Assembly: GCF_001043005.1 (NCBI RefSeq)
Contig: NZ_JYKZ01000014.1
Coordinates: 1-64,000, forward strand
Source: Pseudomonas psychrophila
GTDB lineage: Bacteria > Pseudomonadota > Gammaproteobacteria > Pseudomonadales > Pseudomonadaceae
DNA: 64,000 nt
Direction: 5' to 3'
Shown: positions 8,905-16,635 of the stretch, piece after piece
Numbering within the stretch: the first letter of the stretch is position 1
Layout: every line of letters begins with the position of its first letter
Notes under the pieces: generated by a model
Databases searched by the model: none
The model's input: only the letters and a program-made list of their open reading frames with translations
Told to the model about the DNA's origin: nothing
Program-made: the position numbers and the translations under genes

Positions 8905-8941
8905 GTCCGGTGGTCCGGTCTATATACCCTAATCGAGTATA
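8905..8941 (-). promoter_or_regulatory. Candidate control region of the sulfur operon
   Basis: About 125-175 bases upstream of the first SfnB gene lie a dyad TATACCC-N5-GAGTATA (8923-8941, six of seven positions symmetric) and an eight-base direct repeat, GTCCGGTG GTCCGGTC (8905-8920). The surrounding 8921-8990 is AT-rich. These are plausible activator or promoter sites for a sulfate-starvation operon (CysB or a SfnR-like protein). I did not find a clear -24/-12 sigma-54 motif, so the assignment is only positional. Confidence 0.3.
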
Positions 8942-9000
8942 AAAATTAAAAGAACTAACTTTTAGGAATATGAATAGATGATTCCATTGCGTACCCGACC

Positions 9001-9765
9001 TTAGCCCCTCCAGGTGGTGCGAGGCTCTGCGGCGCGCAGTACCTCGCTTGCAGCGGGCTTGAGGTAGAGTTTTGGGGCGCCCACCTTGAGGATTCGTGCG
9101 GGTGCCCACCGCGAATTGTTGCCGGCACGATCAATCACGCAATAGGTGACCTCCAGTTTGGAGTCTTCACCGGCTTCTTGAATGATGTGCGGTGGGACGA
9201 ATACGCTTATGGGCTTGTCGACATCGACCTGGCGCAGTTTGGGCAAGTCCAGGCGTACGTCGCCCCACAGCAGGGTGATTGCGTCTTCACAGGCCATGTT
9301 GCGGTAGGGTTCGATGGTCACGGGCACACCGCGCTTCATCTGGCTGGGGTTAACCCCGTAACGCTGGATGGGCTCGGGAATGATAAGTGCAGCGAGCCCT
9401 TGATTTTCATCGCCGATGGCTTCCCCGCCAGGGCAATCAAGTTTGACAAAGACCTTGAGCTGGGCAGAAAGAGCTGGGGTACTGCCAATATGCATGACGC
9501 GATAATAAAGACGCGCCGAGCCATTTTGGATAAAACTTTGAGGCACTCTTAAAAAAACAGGTTGGCCAATGTCTGCCCTCGATACCTGTTGCGAGGTGAC
9601 ATAGCAGCCGTCCCAAAATAATTCAATAAGGTCGCCTTCTCCCATGTTTTTATAAGGCATTATTGTAATAAGCAAGTGTTCAGCGGCGCGTGCGCAAATA
9701 GTATGTTTGTCAGGGTTTGAAAGTGCAGGAGGCGCAAGTTTGTTTATGCAGGATGTAAAGGGCAT
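9001..9765 (-). CDS. Hypothetical protein with two tandem beta-sandwich-like repeats
   Basis: About 254 residues from ATG 9765; AAGGAA lies about ten bases upstream, and the open frame continues to 9900 without a better start. No signal peptide. Two related units are visible: one around ITIMPYKNMGEGDLIELFWDG with QPVFLRVPQSFIQ, and one around VTIEPYRNMACEDAITLLWGD with KPISVFVPPHIIQ. The pattern of a Pro-Tyr-x-Asn-Met turn, an acidic-aliphatic strand ending in a Trp, and a V-P-x-x-I-I turn recurs. I recall similar repeats in large Pseudomonas proteins of unknown function. No catalytic motif is seen. Function unknown. Confidence 0.7.
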   Translation of the reverse strand: MPFTSCINKLAPPALSNPDKHTICARAAEHLLITIMPYKNMGEGDLIELFWDGCYVTSQQVSRADIGQPVFLRVPQSFIQNGSARLYYRVMHIGSTPALSAQLKVFVKLDCPGGEAIGDENQGLAALIIPEPIQRYGVNPSQMKRGVPVTIEPYRNMACEDAITLLWGDVRLDLPKLRQVDVDKPISVFVPPHIIQEAGEDSKLEVTYCVIDRAGNNSRWAPARILKVGAPKLYLKPAASEVLRAAEPRTTWRG

Positions 9766-10307
9766 ATATGAAAGATTCCTTTCTGGCTGGTAAATCTGCG
9801 ATAGACGCCTGCAAGGGTTTAGCCCCGGGGCTGGCGCCGAGTGATGCAGACCCCGTGATGAAGTGGAATAAAGAGCTGGCGTTAACGGCACAATAGACAT
9901 TCTATATAACTACTGTGAGAGAACAGCCGGGCCGGTTGTTTTATTAGATAAGAGGCTAGAGGTAGGAGTGTCAAGGAAGAATGGAGCGTGTGTGAATGTC
10001 GTTGAGTTATTCGGAAACATCCTACTGATAGTGCGTGTAGGTAATGGAAAGAGAGTGGTAGTGGGTCGGTATTAATGGACGAGTGGTTTATAAGTAAGTG
10101 GATGGATCCCTGTTTTTAATAGGGGCAAAGTATCTGCGCTGACCCAGTCACAACACTCGTTCAATCAGTAAGGGTGAGTGGCATCAGATTTTTTGGCGTT
10201 TTTACCCTTTATTTCACACGCCTTTTGCATAATATTGCGCGCGAGGCAGCCGGTTTGCCCGCTTTGTGATATCTAGAATTAGCCAAATTTCTCGGAAGCC
10301 CATTCAA
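9766..10307. other. Intergenic stretch between divergent genes, no gene seen
   Basis: This 542-base gap is less GC-rich than the rest of the window. It separates the minus-strand repeat protein from the plus-strand SdiA-regulated-domain gene and must carry both promoters. No open frame with a ribosome site was found, and no tRNA-like fold or long repeat. Confidence 0.6.
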
Positions 10308-11240
10308 ATGGCAACAGACCCTCAACTGATCCCGCCTGTTCCTCGGACCTCTCGCTTGCGCATGCGCTGGTACTCCTGGCTCTTGCTGGCGGGTGCGCTG
10401 CTCTATGGTTTAGCGTCGATCATGCATTGGGATGATCGCGGTGCACTGTGGGTGCTGGAGCGATTTGAAAGTTCCTCCGAGCAGAACGAAAGTGTGTGGT
10501 TGCCAGACTACACGGCGGTCATAGATGCCAAAGTGTTGCCGGGGATGGAAAAGGATGAAGCCTCAGATCTGGCCTACAACCCTTTGAGCAAAACGCTGTT
10601 TTCGGTGATGGGCAAGAATCCGTTTCTGGTGGAGCTGACCCTGGATGGCGATGTGCTCCGTAAAATCCCGCTGGTGGGCTGGAGCAATCCTGAAGGTCTG
10701 ACAGTGATGGAAAATGGTCTGCTGGCCATTGTTGACGAGCGCGAGCACATGTTGAGCATCGTGAACATTGATGCCAACACCACCACCCTGAACATTGCCG
10801 ACTTCCCCAAGTACGACCTGGGCCCTTCGAAAAACCAGAACAAGGCTTTTGAAGCCATTGCCTGGGACCCGCGTCGCCAGCAATTGTTGCTGGGCGAAGA
10901 GCGTCCGCCGCAATTGTTTGTCTGGAAAAGCGATGGCGGCCAGATACTGACCGGTAGCAAGCAGAAAGTACCCAGCGATGAGCTGGACCTGCGCAACCTG
11001 TCCGCCTTGAGCGTTGACCCGCGCACCGGTCATACACTGGTGCTGTCGGCAGATTCGCACATGCTTCTGGAGCTCGATGAACTGGGCGAGCAAGTCAGTT
11101 TCATGACCTTGCTTGGTGGTTTCAACGGCCTGAAGAAGACCATTCCCCGGGCTGAGGGAGTCGCGATCGATGAGCATGGAACGCTTTATATGGTGAGCGA
11201 GCCGAACCTGTTCTATCGCTTCGAGAAGAAGACCCCGTAA
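10308..11240 (+). CDS. SdiA-regulated domain protein, membrane-anchored, copy 1
   Basis: About 310 residues from ATG 10308; an upstream GTG at 10266 is in frame but lacks a ribosome site. One hydrophobic segment near residues 22-42 (WYSWLLLAGALLYGLASIMH) is followed by a repeating beta-propeller-like region: LPGMEKDEASDLAYNPLSKT, LVELTLDGDVLRKIPLVGW, and ending AEGVAIDEHGTLYMVSEPN. This is the SdiA-regulated domain (YjiK type), exposed to the periplasm and related to NHL/phytase-like propellers. Biochemical role unknown. A paralogue follows after about 100 bases. Confidence 0.8.
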   Translation: MATDPQLIPPVPRTSRLRMRWYSWLLLAGALLYGLASIMHWDDRGALWVLERFESSSEQNESVWLPDYTAVIDAKVLPGMEKDEASDLAYNPLSKTLFSVMGKNPFLVELTLDGDVLRKIPLVGWSNPEGLTVMENGLLAIVDEREHMLSIVNIDANTTTLNIADFPKYDLGPSKNQNKAFEAIAWDPRRQQLLLGEERPPQLFVWKSDGGQILTGSKQKVPSDELDLRNLSALSVDPRTGHTLVLSADSHMLLELDELGEQVSFMTLLGGFNGLKKTIPRAEGVAIDEHGTLYMVSEPNLFYRFEKKTP

Positions 11241-11341
11241 CCGGCCAGTTTTACGCGAGACACGGGATGTATTGAGGTTTAAGGTTGAATTCAGGCAGTC
11301 GTGGTATTTCTCCTGCCTGTTTTTTCTAGAGTTCGACCTCA

Positions 11342-12250
11342 ATGCGCCGTGTCAGACGTCCTACCGCTCTTTTTCTATGTGTATTGCTGGTGGCTCTTGT
11401 GGCTGCCGGTTTTGCCGCGCAACACTTTCGTCTGTTCGAACGTACCTGGTTTCAGGTCAGCCAGCTGTGGCAACCCAGCGATCCGGGCGCGATCAATCTG
11501 GGCGAATATCACGCCGTGCTGCAAGGCAAGGTGATTGAAGGGCTTGAAGACGATGTCTCGGCTCTGACCTACGATCCGCTGCGTAAAAGCCTGTTCACCG
11601 TAACCAACAAAAAAGCCGAGCTGGTTGAACTGTCCCTCGATGGCCGACTCCTGCGGCGCATTGCGCTGGTGGGGTTTGGCGATGCCGAAGCGGTTGAATT
11701 TATTGGCGAGAACACCTACGTCATCACCGATGAACGTCAACAGCGACTGATCAAGGTAAAGGTCGATGACAGCACCCAGGTGCTGGATGCCAAGGATGCG
11801 GAGCAACTGACACTGGGGATTAACCTGTCGGGCAATAAGGGCTTTGAAGGCCTGGCCTACGACTCTGTGGGCAAACGTTTGTTTGTGGCGAAGGAGCGTG
11901 ACCCGATGCTGATTTATGAGGTACGGGGGTTTCCTCAGGCCAACCCACAGCAACCTTACGCCACTCATGTGGTGACCAACCCGCGACGTGATGCGCGATT
12001 GTTTGTACGGGACTTGTCGAGTTTGCAGTTTGACGAGCGCACCGGGCATTTATTGGCGCTGTCGGATGAGTCCAAGTTGTTGCTGGAGCTGAATCTGGAA
12101 GGGCGCCCAATCAGCGTGTTGTCGCTGAAAAAAGGGCGTCATGGCCTGAAGAAATCAGTGCCGCAGGCTGAAGGTGTTGCCATGGACGAAGACGGGACGG
12201 TGTACGTGGTGAGTGAGCCGAATTTGTTTTACGTGTTCAAAAAACCGTAG
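11342..12250 (+). CDS. SdiA-regulated domain protein, membrane-anchored, copy 2
   Basis: 302 residues: N-terminal membrane anchor (TALFLCVLLVALVAAGFAA, about residues 8-26), then the same propeller pattern as its neighbour, including VIEGLEDDVSALTYDPLRKS, ELVELSLDGRLLRRIALVGF and the terminal AEGVAMDEDGTVYVVSEPN. The two genes are tandem paralogues on one strand and probably co-transcribed. The loops between strands differ strongly, so they are an old duplication. Likely periplasmic; ligand or substrate unknown. Confidence 0.82.
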   Translation: MRRVRRPTALFLCVLLVALVAAGFAAQHFRLFERTWFQVSQLWQPSDPGAINLGEYHAVLQGKVIEGLEDDVSALTYDPLRKSLFTVTNKKAELVELSLDGRLLRRIALVGFGDAEAVEFIGENTYVITDERQQRLIKVKVDDSTQVLDAKDAEQLTLGINLSGNKGFEGLAYDSVGKRLFVAKERDPMLIYEVRGFPQANPQQPYATHVVTNPRRDARLFVRDLSSLQFDERTGHLLALSDESKLLLELNLEGRPISVLSLKKGRHGLKKSVPQAEGVAMDEDGTVYVVSEPNLFYVFKKP

Positions 12251-12265
12251 GCGCGCCGCTATCAC

Positions 12266-12403
12266 GTAGCAGCTGCCGCAGGCTGCGTCCGGCGGCGTAG
12301 CCGTCGTAAATCCGGATCGCGTGATCTTATTTTCAAACCGCGTGATCAGAATTTACGATCGCTTCGCAATCGGACGTAGCCTCGTTCCTTCGGCAACTGC
12401 TAC
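12266..12403. repeat. 138-bp repeat element with inverted ends (GTAGCAGCTGCCG...CGGCAACTGCTAC)
   Basis: The outer arms GTAGCAGCTGCCG and CGGCAACTGCTAC are inverted with one mismatch. Inside are GGCTGCGTCCGGCGGCGTAG and a partly inverted CGATCGCTTCGCAATCGGAC. Same class as 1488-1621. It fills the gap between the convergent SdiA-regulated gene and rpiA. Confidence 0.75.
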
Positions 12404-12412
12404 GGGGGGGTG

Positions 12413-13084
12413 TTACTTGCTCAGGGTTTTGACGCCTTCAGGCGTACCCAGCAACAGCAAGTCTGCCGGGCGAGCGGCGAACAGGCCGTTGGTCACGACG
12501 CCGACAATGGCGTTGATCTGACGCTCCAGCTCAACCGGGTTGACGATCTGCATGTTGAATACGTCGATGATGATGTTGCCGTTGTCCGTGACTACGCCTT
12601 CGCGGTACACCGGATCGCCGCCCAGCTTGACCAGTTCGCGGGCTACGTGGCTGCGAGCCATCGGGATCACTTCAACCGGCAACGGGAACGCGCCCAGCAC
12701 CGGAACCAGCTTGCTGGCGTCGGCGATGCAGATAAAGGTCTTGGCCACGGCTGCCACGATCTTCTCGCGGGTCAGGGCTGCGCCACCGCCCTTGATCAGG
12801 TTCAGGTTTTCGTCGCTTTCATCAGCGCCATCCACGTAGAACTCCAGGTCGCTGACAGTGTTCAGTTCATACACTGGAATGCCGTGGCCCTTGAGGCGGG
12901 CTGCAGTGGCTTCGGAACTGGCCACGGCGCCGTCGAATGCGCCCTTGTGTTGGGCCAGGGCGTCGATGAAGCAGTTGGCCGTGGAGCCGGTGCCGACCCC
13001 GACGATGCTCTTGTCATCCAGTTTTGGGAGGATGAAGTCGACTGCAGCCTGGGCTACGGCCTGTTTGAGTTGATCCTGGGTCAT
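12413..13084 (-). CDS. rpiA: Ribose-5-phosphate isomerase A
   Basis: 223 residues from ATG 13084, the normal RpiA length. It interconverts ribose 5-phosphate and ribulose 5-phosphate in the non-oxidative pentose phosphate pathway, in the cytoplasm. Conserved sites are present: [16 protein letters not shown] (phosphate loop), [19 protein letters not shown] with the catalytic Asp/Glu, and LTREKIVA. The longer open frame to 13258 overlaps divergent ilvA and is rejected. It is divergent from ilvA across 142 bases. Confidence 0.96.
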   Translation of the reverse strand: MTQDQLKQAVAQAAVDFILPKLDDKSIVGVGTGSTANCFIDALAQHKGAFDGAVASSEATAARLKGHGIPVYELNTVSDLEFYVDGADESDENLNLIKGGGAALTREKIVAAVAKTFICIADASKLVPVLGAFPLPVEVIPMARSHVARELVKLGGDPVYREGVVTDNGNIIIDVFNMQIVNPVELERQINAIVGVVTNGLFAARPADLLLLGTPEGVKTLSK

Positions 13085-13226
13085 GCGGGCTCCGGGGCGG
13101 GAAGGGTAAACAGAAGGGTTGCGAGTATAACCCAAGCATTTAAAACCTTTGGAATCGTGTGGTCGGCTGCGCAAACGCTGGGTTAGACTCCTTGGTCCCT
13201 GCCAACCCGCCCAGTGAAGCTTTCCG

Positions 13227-14741
13227 ATGCTCGAACAGTACGTTAAGAAGATCCTCACCTCGCGCGTTTATGACGTTGCCGTAGAAACCCCATTGCAGCC
13301 GGCCAATCAGCTGACCGAGCGGTTGGGCAACCAGATTTTGCTCAAACGCGAAGACTTGCAGCCGGTGTACTCGTTCAAGATTCGTGGCGCTTATAACAAG
13401 CTGATGCACCTGACCGACGCCGAGCGCGCGTGCGGTGTGGTGACGGCCTCTGCGGGCAACCATGCCCAGGGCCTGGCCCTGGCAGCCAAGGTGCTGGGTG
13501 TCAAAGCCACAATCGTCATGCCCAAAACCACTCCGGAGATCAAGGTCGAAGGTGTGCGCTCCCGGGGCGGCATTGTGGTGTTGCACGGTGACTCCTTCCC
13601 GGAAGCCCTGGCCTACTCGCTGCAATTGGTCGAGCAAAAAGGCTACGTCTACGTCCATCCCTATGATGACCCGCATACCATTGCCGGGCAGGGCACCGTG
13701 GCGATGGAAATTCTGCGCCAGCACCCGGCGCCGCTGGATGCGATTTTCGTCCCGGTGGGCGGTGGCGGGCTGATTGCCGGTATTGCGGCCTACGTGAAAT
13801 ACCTGCGTCCGGACATCAAGGTCATTGGCGTCGAGCCCGATGACTCCAATTGCCTGCAAGCGGCGATGGCGGCAGGCGAGCGCGTGGTGCTGCCGACGGT
13901 GGGGATTTTTGCCGACGGCGTGGCCGTTGCTCAGATTGGCCAGCACACCTTCGATATCTGCAAAGACTACGTCGACGAAGTGATCACCGTCAGCACCGAC
14001 GAGATCTGCGCAGCCATCAAGGATATCTTCGACGATACCCGCTCGATCACCGAACCTGCCGGCGCGTTGGGCGTGGCCGGGATCAAGAAGTATGTTGAGC
14101 AGCGCGGCGTTCGCGGCCAAACCCTGGTGGCGATCGATTCCGGGGCCAACGTCAACTTCGACCGCCTGCGCCATGTGGCCGAGCGTGCCGAGCTGGGTGA
14201 AGGTCGTGAAGCGATCATCGCGGTGACCATTCCCGAAGTGCCGGGCAGCTTCAAAGCGTTTTGCGAAGCGATCGGCAAGCGTCAGATCACGGAATTCAAC
14301 TACCGCTATCACACCGGCAGCGAAGCGCACATTTTCGTTGGGGTGCAGACCCATCCCGAAAACGACCCGCGCAGCGCGCTGCTGGCCAGCCTGACTGAGC
14401 AGGGTTTTCCGGTGGTCGACCTGACCGAGAACGAACTGGCCAAGTTACACATTCGGCACATGGTCGGCGGGCGTGCGGCCAAGGTCAGCGACGAACTGTT
14501 GTTCCGTTTCGAGTTCCCGGAACGCCCGGGTGCGCTGTTCAACTTCCTTAACAAGTTGGGCGGTCGCTGGAATATTTCGATGTTTCACTACCGCAACCAC
14601 GGTGCAGCCGATGGTCGGGTCATGGCCGGTCTGCAAGTGCCTGCCGACGAACGCCATCTGGTGCCGGCGGCACTGGCTGAAATCGGTTACCCGTACTGGG
14701 ATGAGAGCGATAACCCGGCCTATCAACTGTTTCTTGGCTGA
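13227..14741 (+). CDS. ilvA: Threonine ammonia-lyase, biosynthetic
   Basis: 504 residues, the length of the biosynthetic two-regulatory-domain form. It deaminates threonine to 2-oxobutanoate, the first step to isoleucine. The PLP-binding lysine is K51 in [22 protein letters not shown] and the glycine-rich VGGGGLIAG complete the PLP site. Two ACT-like domains occupy about residues 330-500 ([14 protein letters not shown] and [14 protein letters not shown]) and confer isoleucine/valine control. The window also contains ilvD, from the same pathway, far downstream. Confidence 0.96.
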   Translation: MLEQYVKKILTSRVYDVAVETPLQPANQLTERLGNQILLKREDLQPVYSFKIRGAYNKLMHLTDAERACGVVTASAGNHAQGLALAAKVLGVKATIVMPKTTPEIKVEGVRSRGGIVVLHGDSFPEALAYSLQLVEQKGYVYVHPYDDPHTIAGQGTVAMEILRQHPAPLDAIFVPVGGGGLIAGIAAYVKYLRPDIKVIGVEPDDSNCLQAAMAAGERVVLPTVGIFADGVAVAQIGQHTFDICKDYVDEVITVSTDEICAAIKDIFDDTRSITEPAGALGVAGIKKYVEQRGVRGQTLVAIDSGANVNFDRLRHVAERAELGEGREAIIAVTIPEVPGSFKAFCEAIGKRQITEFNYRYHTGSEAHIFVGVQTHPENDPRSALLASLTEQGFPVVDLTENELAKLHIRHMVGGRAAKVSDELLFRFEFPERPGALFNFLNKLGGRWNISMFHYRNHGAADGRVMAGLQVPADERHLVPAALAEIGYPYWDESDNPAYQLFLG

Positions 14742-14781
14742 TAGCCGCTACGCTGATTGAACGGCTCAAGGGATTAATCAT

Positions 14782-15210
14782 ATGGAAACGTTCACAGCCT
14801 TAAAACTGCTGCATGGCGTGTCGACACTGCTGCTGTTTGTCAGCGCCATTGCCTTGCTGGTCCTGGTTATTCGTCGTTGGCGGGCAGGGGATAAAAACCT
14901 GTCGGGCGGGGTGGTACAGCGGCCATGGAGCTTCGTGTGGGCGTTGATGGGGCTGTGTTTGCTGGCGTTGCCGGTCAGTGGCTGGTTTCTGGTGCACCTG
15001 GCCGGTTGGCCGCTGAGCCAGATGTGGTTACTGGCGGGCAGTTGCCTGTATCTGCTGGGCAGCTTGAGCTGGTTGTGGCTGGTGGTGCGCCTCAATCGCC
15101 TGCGGTTGGGGCGAATGGCCCGGTATCCGGGGTTTACCCTGGTTTTGGCGATTTTTTGTGCCATCTGCTTTATTGCGATTGCCGGGCTGATGGGCGCCAA
15201 GCCGGTTTAA
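14782..15210 (+). CDS. DUF2269-type integral membrane protein
   Basis: 142 residues with four predicted helices (LLHGVSTLLLFVSAIALLVL, FVWALMGLCLLALPVSGWFL, a third near residues 75-100 and a fourth near 115-135). LKLLHGVSTLLLF at the N-terminus is characteristic of the DUF2269 family. Function unknown. It starts 40 bases after ilvA and may be co-transcribed, though no functional link is evident. Confidence 0.75.
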   Translation: METFTALKLLHGVSTLLLFVSAIALLVLVIRRWRAGDKNLSGGVVQRPWSFVWALMGLCLLALPVSGWFLVHLAGWPLSQMWLLAGSCLYLLGSLSWLWLVVRLNRLRLGRMARYPGFTLVLAIFCAICFIAIAGLMGAKPV

Positions 15211-15223
15211 GCACACTTGCTTG

Positions 15224-15325
15224 TGTGGGAGCCAGCTTGCTCGCGATGGCATCACTGCGGTCTTGCAGAAAAACCGCGGCGATCTTATCGCGAGCAAGTC
15301 GAATCGTCGCACCGCCGCTCCCACA
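15224..15325. repeat. REP pair, hybrid/degenerate class
   Basis: Arm 1 reads TGTGGGAGCCAGCTTGCTCG, then CGAT. Arm 2 begins ATCGCGAGCAAG but is interrupted by about 16 bases before the terminal CGCTCCCACA. Located between two convergent genes. Confidence 0.8.
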
Positions 15326-15334
15326 GGTTGTGTG

Positions 15335-15991
15335 TCAGTCGCGCAGCGAGATGACTTCCCAGCCACGCTTGATGGCTTCAGCCCGCAAGTTCGGATCAGG
15401 ATCGACTGCCACTGGATGGTCAACCTGCTCCAGCAACGGCAAGTCATTCATCGAGTCGCTGTAGAAGTAGCTGTCTTCAAGGCTGTAGCCGTTTTCTGCG
15501 ATCCAGCGGTTCAGGCGCGTCACCTTGCCTTCACGGAAGCACGGCACGTCGGTGCTGCGCCCGGTGTAGCGGCCGTCGACGATTTCGCATTCGGTGGCAA
15601 TCAGATGTTCCACGCCGAGTTTTTGGGCAATGGGAGCCGTGACCACACGGTTGGTGGCGGTAATGATTACCAGCGTGTCGCCCGCTTCGCGGTGCTTGGC
15701 CAGCAAGTCCAGGGCCTTGGGCAGCATCAATGGCTCAATGCAGTCGCGCATGAATTCGCGGTGCCACTGATCCAGTTGCGCCATGTCATGGCGGCCAAAG
15801 ATTTCCATGCTGAAATTAAGATACGCGGCATTGTCGAGCTTGCCGGCCAGGTAATCCTGGTAGAACTCGTCGTTGCGCGCCTTGTAGGCGTCGCCATCGA
15901 GAATGCCCCGTTGGCACAGGTAGTCGCCCCAGGCGTGATCGCTGTCACCGCCCAGAAGGGTGTTGTCCAAGTCGAATAAAGCCAGACGCAT
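15335..15991 (-). CDS. HAD-IB family hydrolase (SerB-like phosphatase)
   Basis: 218 residues from ATG 15991. HAD motif I is [16 protein letters not shown] with nucleophile D7 and acid/base D9; motif II is [10 protein letters not shown]; motif IV is [13 protein letters not shown] helical cap lies between motifs I and II. This places it in the HAD-IB group with phosphoserine phosphatase-like and histidinol-phosphatase-like members; the true substrate is unknown. It is divergent from rppH, a neighbour pairing I recall as conserved in Pseudomonas. Confidence 0.85.
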   Translation of the reverse strand: MRLALFDLDNTLLGGDSDHAWGDYLCQRGILDGDAYKARNDEFYQDYLAGKLDNAAYLNFSMEIFGRHDMAQLDQWHREFMRDCIEPLMLPKALDLLAKHREAGDTLVIITATNRVVTAPIAQKLGVEHLIATECEIVDGRYTGRSTDVPCFREGKVTRLNRWIAENGYSLEDSYFYSDSMNDLPLLEQVDHPVAVDPDPNLRAEAIKRGWEVISLRD

Positions 15992-16134
15992 TGAGGTTAC
16001 CCGTTGAGTTGCCTGAGAAAAGGCCACAAGAATACGGTCTTTTAATAAGAGTGCACATAAGGCAGGAAGGCGCGTTGCTGCTTTCACAACCTTTGTGGAA
16101 CAATGCGGCGACATGCGTTTGCGAGGTTGTTGCC

Positions 16135-16614
16135 GTGATCGACCCCGATGGTTTCCGCCCTAATGTCGGGATTATTCTGACAAATGACGCTGGTCAGGTA
16201 CTTTGGGCTCGCCGTATCAATCAAGACGCCTGGCAGTTTCCACAGGGAGGTATCAACCCTGATGAGACGCCGGAAGACGCCTTGTACCGTGAGCTGAACG
16301 AAGAAGTTGGCCTTGAACGCGAAGATGTAGAAATACTCGCCTGCACGCGAGGCTGGTTGCGTTATCGTTTGCCGCAACGACTGGTGCGTACCCACAGCCA
16401 ACCGCTGTGTATCGGCCAGAAGCAAAAGTGGTTTTTGCTGCGCCTGGTCTCTAACGAGCAGCGGGTGCGGATGGATTTGACCGGTAAACCGGAGTTCGAT
16501 GGCTGGCGTTGGGTCAGTTATTGGTACCCGTTGGGCCAGGTGGTGACATTCAAGCGCGAGGTCTACCGTCGCGCTCTCAAAGAGCTTGCCCCGCGCCTTT
16601 TAACGCGCGCCTGA
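16135..16614 (+). CDS. rppH: RNA pyrophosphohydrolase RppH (GTG start)
   Basis: 159 residues from GTG 16135, with GAGG eight bases upstream. The open frame extends to 15991, but family members begin [12 protein letters not shown], which fixes the start here. RppH removes pyrophosphate from the 5' end of triphosphorylated mRNA and starts RNase E-dependent decay. The Nudix box Gx5Ex7REUxEExGU is complete at residues 38-60 ([20 protein letters not shown], then VGL). ptsP follows after 21 bases, very likely as an operon. Confidence 0.95.
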   Translation: MIDPDGFRPNVGIILTNDAGQVLWARRINQDAWQFPQGGINPDETPEDALYRELNEEVGLEREDVEILACTRGWLRYRLPQRLVRTHSQPLCIGQKQKWFLLRLVSNEQRVRMDLTGKPEFDGWRWVSYWYPLGQVVTFKREVYRRALKELAPRLLTRA

Positions 16615-16635
16615 CACGGAGTTCGACCCCGAGCC

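Noticed and set aside
8821-9000. Sigma-54 (-24/-12) promoter for the sulfur operon
   Set aside because: No GG-N10-GC pair with the surrounding consensus was found on the minus strand.
9922-9945. Terminator-like hairpin AACAGCCGG/CCGGTTGTT with T-rich tail
   Set aside because: The loop is too tight and one pair is a wobble, and no plus-strand gene ends before it.
13140-14354. 404-codon minus-strand frame
   Set aside because: Antisense shadow of ilvA.
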